Below are positions 6,342 to 11,423 of a stretch of 11,423 bases of DNA, in pieces (position 1 is the first letter of the stretch; the number at the start of each line of letters is the position of its first letter). The position numbers and the translations under genes were made by a program. The notes below the pieces were generated by a model, which was given only the letters and a program-made list of their open reading frames with translations, made no database searches and was not told the DNA's origin. The stretch is from Paracoccaceae bacterium (GTDB lineage Bacteria > Pseudomonadota > Alphaproteobacteria > Rhodobacterales > Rhodobacteraceae). The stretch covers positions 1-11,423 of the forward strand of contig JAKITE010000092.1 of NCBI GenBank assembly GCA_021648225.1, read 5' to 3'.

Positions 6342-7595
6342 CTACGGGCGGATTGCACCCTGCCCGACCACCAAATATTTGAAACTGGTTAATTGTGCCG
6401 CACCCACAGGGCCGCGCGCGTGTAGTTTGCCTGTGGCAATACCGATTTCCGCACCCATGCCAAATTCACCACCATCGGCAAATTGCGTAGAGGCATTGCG
6501 CATCAAAATCGCACTATCCACCCTTTGAAAAAACCGGTCGGCCACGGCATCGTCTTCGGTAATAACCGCATCGGTATGGTTGGAGCCAAACACACCTATA
6601 TGTTCAATCGCCCCGTCAACCCCATCAACCAGTTTGGCAGCAATAATCATATCCAGAAATTCCTGCCCGAAATCATCCGCCTTGGCTTTGATGGTGCCGG
6701 TAAGCTTTGCCAACACCCCGTCAGCGCGCACCTCAACCCCTGCGGCAAGCATATCGTCAATAAACGGCGCGGCGTGTTTGGTGAAAAACGCTTTGTCAAT
6801 TAGCACGGTTTCGGCTGATCCGCAAATTCCGGTGCGGCGACATTTGGCGTTTAGAACAACCTTGCGGGCCATTTCCATATCGGCAGAGCCATCAACGTAA
6901 ACATGGCAAATACCCTCCAGATGGGCAAAAACCGGCACCCGTGCTTCGCGTTGCACCAGCCCGACAAGGCCTTTACCGCCGCGCGGCACAATCACATCAA
7001 TATAATCCACCATGGTCAGCATTTCGCTGACCGCCGCGCGGTCGCGGGTTGGCACCAGTTGAATGGCAGCTTCAGGCAGGCTTGCGGCTTTTAACCCCTC
7101 AACCAGACAGGCGTGAATGGCTGTGGATGAGTTAAAACTCTCGGAGCCGCCGCGCAATATCGCGGCATTGCCTGATTTCAGGCAAAGCCCCCCCGCATCG
7201 GCCGTCACATTCGGGCGGCTTTCATAAATCACGCCAATCACCCCCAGTGGCGTAGCAACACGGCGGATATTCAGGCCTGAGGGCATATCCCATTCAGCCA
7301 AAACCGCCCCCACGGGGTCGGATTGCGCCGCAACCGCACGCAAGCCGTCAACAATATCCTGAATACGGGATTCATCCAGCATCAGCCGGTCCATCATGGC
7401 ATCAGAAAGGCCTTTTTCACACCCAAATTCCATGTCTTTGGCATTGGCGGCAATGATTTCAGCACGCTGTTGCCAAACACAATCCGCAGCAACCTTCAGC
7501 GCCTGTTCCTTTTGCGCCGCAGGGGCAAAAGCCAGCTTAACACTGGCGGCTTTGGCTGCTTGACCAATTTTCTGCATCTCTGCCTTAATATCCAT
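6342..7595 (-). CDS. proA: Gamma-glutamyl phosphate reductase ProA
   Basis: ProA reduces gamma-glutamyl phosphate with NADPH to glutamate-5-semialdehyde, the second step of proline synthesis, in the cytoplasm. The 417-residue length is standard. Visible family motifs are PLGVIGVIYESRPNVTADAGGLCLKSGNAAILRGGSE region (116-152), VIVPRGGKGL (201-210) and AKCRRTGICGSAET (250-262) with catalytic Cys258. The C-terminus TSFKYLVVGQGAIRP is typical. The ATG at 7595 has a strong AGGGGG site within 10 bases upstream, overlapping the proB stop; the genes are 8 bases apart, so they are surely cotranscribed and probably coupled. Confidence 0.98.
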   Translation of the reverse strand: MDIKAEMQKIGQAAKAASVKLAFAPAAQKEQALKVAADCVWQQRAEIIAANAKDMEFGCEKGLSDAMMDRLMLDESRIQDIVDGLRAVAAQSDPVGAVLAEWDMPSGLNIRRVATPLGVIGVIYESRPNVTADAGGLCLKSGNAAILRGGSESFNSSTAIHACLVEGLKAASLPEAAIQLVPTRDRAAVSEMLTMVDYIDVIVPRGGKGLVGLVQREARVPVFAHLEGICHVYVDGSADMEMARKVVLNAKCRRTGICGSAETVLIDKAFFTKHAAPFIDDMLAAGVEVRADGVLAKLTGTIKAKADDFGQEFLDMIIAAKLVDGVDGAIEHIGVFGSNHTDAVITEDDAVADRFFQRVDSAILMRNASTQFADGGEFGMGAEIGIATGKLHARGPVGAAQLTSFKYLVVGQGAIRP

Positions 7596-7603
7596 CTTAC
7601 CCC

Positions 7604-8719
7604 CTAAATCGCCATATCATCCCGATGTATCAACGCCGCGCGGCCCGGATAACCAAGGCGTTTTTCAATTTCACTGCTTTGGCATCCTACCAGTTTTTTT
7701 GCTTCGATATTACTATACCCGACCAGCCCTTTGGCAATTACATCACCATTTTGCGCAGAAATATCAACCGGATCACCACGCTCAAACACGCCTTCAACCC
7801 GCACAACCCCCGCCGAAAGCAAAGATTTGCCACGTGATAATGCCGCCACAGCGCCCACATCAATAATCAATGTGCCAACCGGTTTCATGGCCGAAATCCA
7901 AAGCTTGCGCGCCTGTGCAGGGTTGTTTTCAGCCTTGAACCAAGTGCATCTGGCACCTTCAATCAACGCCGAAACCGGATTTTCAATCCCTTCAACAATC
8001 ACCATCGCACATCCGGCTTTCATGGCAATTTTTGCCGCCATAAGCTTGGTTTTCATGCCCCCCGATGCGCCAGCACTGCCAACTCCGCCTGCCATAGCCT
8101 CGATTTCCGGCGTGATTTCCCCAACCAGCGCAATATGCCGCGCGTTGCTATCCTCACGTGGATCACTTGCATATAGCCCGTCAATATCCGACAATAATAC
8201 CAGCACATCCGCACCAATAAGCGATGCCGCCTGCGCCGCCAGCCGGTCATTATCGCCATAGCGGATTTCGTCGGTGGCAATGGTGTCGTTTTCATTGACA
8301 ATCGGCACCACCCCCATCGCCAAAAGCGCCCCGAGCGTGGCACGGGTGTTCAGATAACGCCGCCGGTTGCGGCTATCTTCCAGCGTCAGTAAAACCTGCG
8401 CTGCATTTATTTCATGAACCTGCAAAACATTCTGATATGCCTGCGCCAGATTGATCTGCCCGACCGCTGCTGCCGCTTGGGATTTATCAAGCGTCAAGAC
8501 ACCTGCCCCCAGCCCAAGCATCGCGCGCCCCAATGCAATTGACCCGCTTGAAACCAGCACAACATCTTTGCCTTGCGCCTTGAGCTTTGCCACATCACTG
8601 GCCAAACCGCGCAACCATTCAAGGCGCAGCGCACCATTTTCCACCAGCAAAGCAGACCCGATTTTAATAACGATCTTTTGGGCCGAACCAATCAGATCAG
8701 CCGAATTCAGGGACGCCAT
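7604..8719 (-). CDS. proB: Glutamate 5-kinase ProB
   Basis: ProB phosphorylates the gamma-carboxyl of glutamate with ATP, the first and normally proline-inhibited step of proline synthesis. The 371-residue protein has an amino-acid kinase domain (about 14-250) with KIVIKIGSALL, VVLVSSGSIALG, VNENDT (141-146), LLSDIDGLY (175-183) and GGMKTK (220-225). A C-terminal PUA domain follows (about 278-355). The full two-domain form matches E. coli ProB in length. The ATG at 8719 lies inside the end of obgE with a 13-base overlap, and its AGGAG ribosome site (about 8730-8734) is within obgE coding sequence, which indicates translational coupling. Confidence 0.98.
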   Translation of the reverse strand: MASLNSADLIGSAQKIVIKIGSALLVENGALRLEWLRGLASDVAKLKAQGKDVVLVSSGSIALGRAMLGLGAGVLTLDKSQAAAAVGQINLAQAYQNVLQVHEINAAQVLLTLEDSRNRRRYLNTRATLGALLAMGVVPIVNENDTIATDEIRYGDNDRLAAQAASLIGADVLVLLSDIDGLYASDPREDSNARHIALVGEITPEIEAMAGGVGSAGASGGMKTKLMAAKIAMKAGCAMVIVEGIENPVSALIEGARCTWFKAENNPAQARKLWISAMKPVGTLIIDVGAVAALSRGKSLLSAGVVRVEGVFERGDPVDISAQNGDVIAKGLVGYSNIEAKKLVGCQSSEIEKRLGYPGRAALIHRDDMAI

Positions 8720-9744
8720 GCTACCGGCTCCTGCGCCTCGTTTTCCTCGGCGGTTTTGGCGGCAACAATCACCGCGCGCAACGCCCGTAAAACATCCTGC
8801 ACGCCCTCGGTGCTAACCCCCGACATCTGGTAAACCTGCTTGCCGGCAACGGCTTTTAGCGCGGCCAGCTTTTCAGCCCGCTCGGAATCATCCAGCGCAT
8901 CCACCTTGTTCAGCACCACAATGCGGGGCCGCTTGGCCAGATCTGTCGCGTATTTTTCCAGCTCGTTGGAAATGACAACATAATCCTGCGCCACATCCGT
9001 TGATGTGCCATCGACCAGATGCAACAAAACCGAGCAGCGTTCAACATGGCCCAAAAACCGGTGGCCAAGCCCCGTGCCCTCGGATGCGCCTTCAATCAGG
9101 CCCGGAATATCGGCGATAACCATTTCGGCATTATCAATGCCAACCACACCCAGATTGGGATGCAAAGTCGTAAACGGATAATCGGCAATTTTGGGCCGTG
9201 CATTGGATGTGGCCGCTAAAAATGTGCTTTTTCCCGCATTGGGCATGCCCAGCAGGCCCACGTCGGCGATCAGTTTCAGACGCAACCAAATGGTGCGCTC
9301 AACCCCGTCTTGCCCGGGATTGGCCCGCCGTGGCGCCTGATTAACCGATGTTTTGAAATGCAAATTGCCAAAGCCGCCATTACCACCCTGCGCCAGCATC
9401 ACCCGCTGGCCTTCAACCGTCAGGTCGGCCAGCACCGTTTCCTCGTCTTCATCCAGAATTTCAGTGCCAACCGGCACCCGCAGGGTTATATCATCACCAT
9501 TGGCCCCCGACATTTGCCGCCCCATACCGGCCTGGCCATTATTGGCGAAAAAATGCTGCTGATAGCGAAAATCAATCAGGGTGTTCAGGCCGGTCACGGC
9601 CTCCACCCACACGAAACCGCCATTGCCGCCATCGCCGCCATCCGGCCCGCCGAATTCAACATAGGCCTCGCGCCGGAAACTGGTGCAGCCTTTACCGCCC
9701 GAGCCGGAACGGATGTATACTTTGGTCAGATCTAGAAATTTCAT
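8707..9744 (-). CDS. obgE: Obg-family GTPase ObgE/CgtA
   Basis: Obg is an essential GTPase that binds the 50S subunit late in assembly and links ribosome state to growth and stress. The 345-residue protein has the glycine-rich Obg domain (about 1-158; SGSGGKGCTSFRREAYVEFGG, GGDGGNGG) and a GTPase domain with G1 GMPNAGKS (166-173), switch FTTLHPNLG (191-199), G3 DIPG (212-215) and G4 NKVD (279-282). There is only a short acidic tail (331-345) and no long C-terminal OCT domain, which is usual outside Gram-positives. The ATG at 9744 has an AGGA site 8 bases upstream. It follows rplU, rpmA and a GNAT gene, the common bacterial rplU-rpmA-obg arrangement. Confidence 0.98.
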   Translation of the reverse strand: MKFLDLTKVYIRSGSGGKGCTSFRREAYVEFGGPDGGDGGNGGFVWVEAVTGLNTLIDFRYQQHFFANNGQAGMGRQMSGANGDDITLRVPVGTEILDEDEETVLADLTVEGQRVMLAQGGNGGFGNLHFKTSVNQAPRRANPGQDGVERTIWLRLKLIADVGLLGMPNAGKSTFLAATSNARPKIADYPFTTLHPNLGVVGIDNAEMVIADIPGLIEGASEGTGLGHRFLGHVERCSVLLHLVDGTSTDVAQDYVVISNELEKYATDLAKRPRIVVLNKVDALDDSERAEKLAALKAVAGKQVYQMSGVSTEGVQDVLRALRAVIVAAKTAEENEAQEPVAWRP

Positions 9745-9872
9745 AACTTTGTCCTTTGGTCAGCTTGCGATACAGCACCACGCCCGAACCCTCAAGCACT
9801 CCGCGTTTTCTATTTCGCAAAAATATCCTAGGGGGGAATTGGCGCAGCCAAGGGGGGATGAAATCCCCGACG
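9745..9872 (-). repeat. Hairpin-rich GNAT-obgE spacer, possible dispersed element
   Basis: The 128-base gap between the GNAT stop and the obgE start is unusually long for this tightly packed gene series. Two perfect hairpins lie side by side right after the GNAT stop: GGGGAT/ATCCCC (9854-9868, 3-base loop) and TTGGC/GCCAA (9839-9851, 3-base loop), embedded in C- and G-runs. On the minus strand they are followed by CCTAGGATATTTTTG (about 9818-9832) and a purine-rich stretch. The layout, hairpin then GGATATTTTTG then AAATAGAAAA, resembles an intergenic sequence I recall from Rhodobacterales genomes. It could act as a terminator or mRNA end, with obgE then needing its own promoter, for which I see only a poor candidate. 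Confidence 0.4.
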
Positions 9873-10385
9873 CTACAAAAGCAACTCGTATTCCCACGCT
9901 GCAATTGTTGCGCCGCGTGCTACCGAAGTGCATTCGACATCTCCAACATAAGAAAACCCACATTTCATCAATACTTTGACCGAGCCATCATTGCCTTGAT
10001 GCACCGAAGCATCCAGTTTGGAAAATCCAGCATTTTTCGCAAATTCAATAATTGCAAAAAGCGCTTCTGGCATAAACCCTCCACCCCAAAGCTGGGGCGC
10101 TAACCAAAAGCCGACATTACCAACATTTTTTTCATCAACCCCAATCGCGATCGCCCCGATCAATTGTCCGTCTTTATCAATAGCCCAGATATGATCCTTA
10201 AAATCTGGGCGGCGCGTGCTGTCTATAAATGATTCTGCCGCACCTTCTGGATAAGGATAAGGTGCGCGATCTAAGTTTTTTGATACCCGCCAATTGCCAA
10301 GGTAAAGGGTAATCAACGGCGCATCCGCATCGCTAAACGGGCGTAGCGTAAGGCGTTCGGTTTTGAGCATACTTTTCACAATCAT
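9873..10385 (-). CDS. GNAT family N-acetyltransferase (RimJ/RimL-like)
   Basis: This 170-residue protein has the Acetyltransf_3 layout: LKTERLTLRPFSDADAPLI at 7-25, a central strand region HIWAIDKDGQLIGAIAIGV, then motif A VGFWLAPQLWGGGFMPEALFAIIEFA and motif B LDASVHQGNDGSVKVLMKCGFSYVGDVE. The acetyl-CoA loop reads QLWGGGFMPEA where the consensus has R/Q-x-x-G-x-A, so binding is plausible but the loop is divergent. Such enzymes acetylate ribosomal protein N-termini or small molecules; the position between rpmA and obgE hints at a ribosomal protein substrate, but that is only inference. I chose ATG 10385 because a GGAGG (10391-10395) sits 5 bases upstream; earlier in-frame starts fall in or beside the rpmA terminator. 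ATG at 10370 is another option. Confidence 0.85.
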   Translation of the reverse strand: MIVKSMLKTERLTLRPFSDADAPLITLYLGNWRVSKNLDRAPYPYPEGAAESFIDSTRRPDFKDHIWAIDKDGQLIGAIAIGVDEKNVGNVGFWLAPQLWGGGFMPEALFAIIEFAKNAGFSKLDASVHQGNDGSVKVLMKCGFSYVGDVECTSVARGATIAAWEYELLL

Positions 10386-10399
10386 TTCCCCCTCCATAG

Positions 10400-10428
10400 A
10401 AAAAGGGCCCGATGTTGCCACCGAGCCC
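10400..10428 (-). terminator. Rho-independent terminator after rpmA
   Basis: On the minus strand GGGCTCGGTG (10428-10419), a GCAA tetraloop and CATCGGGCCC (10414-10405) make a 10-bp stem with two G-U pairs, followed by TTTTT (10404-10400). The GCAA loop is of the stable GNRA type. It lies 24 bases after the rpmA stop and ends 14 bases before the chosen GNAT ATG. Confidence 0.88.
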
Positions 10429-10452
10429 CTCTTAACAGATATTCGGTTTCAG

Positions 10453-10722
10453 TTATTCAGCAGCTTCCGCCAGTGGCAGAACCGAAATAAATGTGCGGCC
10501 TTTAAGACCTTTGTGGAATTTTACATTGCCCTCGGCAGTTGCAAAAATCGTGTGATCTTTACCCATGCCAACATTGTTGCCCGGATAAAATTTGGTGCCG
10601 CGCTGACGCACGATGATGTTGCCACCAATTACCAATTCACCACCATATTTTTTAACGCCTAAACGACGACCAGCGGAATCGCGACCGTTGCGCGATGAGC
10701 CACCTGCTTTTTTATGTGCCAT
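10453..10722 (-). CDS. rpmA: 50S ribosomal protein L27
   Basis: L27 is a large-subunit protein whose N-terminal tail reaches toward the peptidyl transferase centre. The 89-residue protein has the standard sequence AHKKAGGSSRNGRDSAGRRLGVKKYGG, IIVRQRGTKFYPGNNVGMGKDHTIFA and a short Ala/Glu tail. It has no cleavable N-terminal extension of the kind found in Firmicutes. A GGGAG ribosome site lies 8 bases before the ATG, and the gene starts 12 bases after rplU ends, so the two are one operon. A strong terminator follows. Confidence 0.98.
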   Translation of the reverse strand: MAHKKAGGSSRNGRDSAGRRLGVKKYGGELVIGGNIIVRQRGTKFYPGNNVGMGKDHTIFATAEGNVKFHKGLKGRTFISVLPLAEAAE

Positions 10723-10734
10723 TGTGTTCGCTCC

Positions 10735-11423
10735 CTATTTCGCAGCTTTGACGAATTCGCCAGCTTGTTTGATCCAGTCGTCGCGCTCGATGCGGCCTTT
10801 GAAGGATAGACGATCGTCCATATATTCAATTTCCGATGCACCCCATTCAGCGATTTGCGAGAAATGGTAAACGCCAATTTCGTTCAAAACACCTTCAAGT
10901 TTCGGGCCAACACCAGAGATTTTTTTCAAATCATCCGCATCGCCTACCGGACCTTTTAACAGGTTAGCCGGTGCAGTGCCAATTTTCTCTTCAGAAACAG
11001 GCGCGTCGGCTTTGGATGCTTTCTTGGTGCTTGCAGCAGCCTTCTTGGCAGGTGCCTTTTTCTTTGGTGCAGCAGCAACAATAGCCGCGCCAGAAACTGT
11101 GCCCAATGCAGCCATAACGCCGGATTTATCAGCGCCAGATGCCAGAATGCTTGTAATTTTAACCAACGTCAGGGGCTGTTTATGGCCCTTTTTGCGCTGG
11201 CTGGAATGCTTCCGGCGACGCTTAACAAAATTGATGGTCTTTTTAGAGCGGGTCTGCTCGACAACCTCGGCCTGAACGCCTGCGTCTTTGATAAAAGGCG
11301 CGCCGATGGTGGTTTTGTCACCACCCAGCATCAGAACTTCGTTGAATTGAACGGTGTCGCCAGCTTCGGCAACCAGTTTCTCAATGGTGAAGATATCACC
11401 CTCGGCAACTTTATACTGTTTGC
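10735..11423 (-). CDS. rplU: 50S ribosomal protein L21 with C-terminal helix-hairpin-helix extension (5' end missing)
   Basis: The frame is open to the right edge; only about the first 10 residues should be missing, since the visible part begins KQYKVAEGDIF and L21 usually starts with MFAVLKTGG. The 228 visible residues contain the L21 core (1-92) with the signature HSSQRKKGHKQPLTLVKI, where bacterial L21 of about 103 residues normally ends. It continues through an Ala/Lys/Ser linker (about 93-160; KKKAPAKKAAASTKKASKA) into a domain (about 161-228) reading DADDLKKISGVGPKLEGVLN and then DRLSFKGRIERDDWIKQA. That domain is a helix-hairpin-helix of the COG3743 (H3TH, flap-endonuclease-like) kind. 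The C-terminus is one uninterrupted frame ending in TAG 12 bases before rpmA. The core acts in early 50S assembly by binding 23S rRNA; the role of the extension is unknown. Confidence 0.95.
   Translation of the reverse strand, partial: KQYKVAEGDIFTIEKLVAEAGDTVQFNEVLMLGGDKTTIGAPFIKDAGVQAEVVEQTRSKKTINFVKRRRKHSSQRKKGHKQPLTLVKITSILASGADKSGVMAALGTVSGAAIVAAAPKKKAPAKKAAASTKKASKADAPVSEEKIGTAPANLLKGPVGDADDLKKISGVGPKLEGVLNEIGVYHFSQIAEWGASEIEYMDDRLSFKGRIERDDWIKQAGEFVKAAK

Noticed and set aside
9692..9963. Small minus-strand open frames across the GNAT-obgE spacer
   Set aside because: They run through the hairpin element and overlap the ends of two real genes in other frames, with no ribosome site or family resemblance.
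10386..10421. Longer GNAT start at 10421 (182 residues)
   Set aside because: The extra codons lie in the stem and T-tract of the rpmA terminator and are not GNAT-like; a GGAGG supports ATG 10385.

Overview
The window looks like a chromosomal housekeeping segment from an alphaproteobacterium, most likely a marine Rhodobacterales/Rhodobacteraceae with moderate GC (my visual estimate is low to mid 50s percent). The grounds are an IalB-family secreted protein, the order rplU-rpmA-GNAT-obgE-proB-proA, a ribosomal protein L21 with a C-terminal helix-hairpin-helix extension, and an lpxD gene next to its own acyl carrier protein and ketoacyl synthase. I see no mobile element, CRISPR array, rRNA or tRNA. 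Almost all of the DNA is accounted for by twelve genes, two of them cut by the window edges.

Layout. Positions 1-380 (minus) hold the start of a HerA-like/DUF853 ATPase. It is divergent from a plus-strand IalB-family gene (557-1111) that ends in a strong intrinsic terminator. A minus-strand cell-envelope operon follows. In transcription order it is an L,D-transpeptidase (5445-3829), lpxD (3778-2687), an acyl carrier protein (2655-2395) and a beta-ketoacyl-ACP synthase (2394-1177). Divergent from the transpeptidase, across a 308-base AT-rich intergenic region with palindromes, is a Tat-exported DUF882/MepK-like murein endopeptidase (5754-6314). The right half is one minus-strand series: rplU (cut at the right edge), rpmA, terminator, a GNAT acetyltransferase, obgE, proB and proA.

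How the genes work together. The transpeptidase makes L,D (3-3) cross-links in peptidoglycan and the MepK-like protein probably cuts them, so a maker and a breaker of the same bond share one control region. LpxD adds the amide-linked acyl chain of lipid A. The ACP and ketoacyl synthase downstream may supply a dedicated acyl donor. ProB and ProA are the first two enzymes of proline synthesis. L21, L27 and Obg are ribosome components or a ribosome-assembly GTPase.

Most worth a second look: the L21 fusion to a helix-hairpin-helix domain; the ACP and ketoacyl synthase genes lying in the same frame with only one TGA between them; the possibility that lpxD-acp-KAS is a direct route to 3-oxoacyl lipid A; the palindrome-bearing region between the cross-link maker and breaker; the terminator placed just before the GNAT start; and two compact palindromic elements that look like dispersed repeats. 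The window is otherwise ordinary, and I do not see a defence or mobile system in it.
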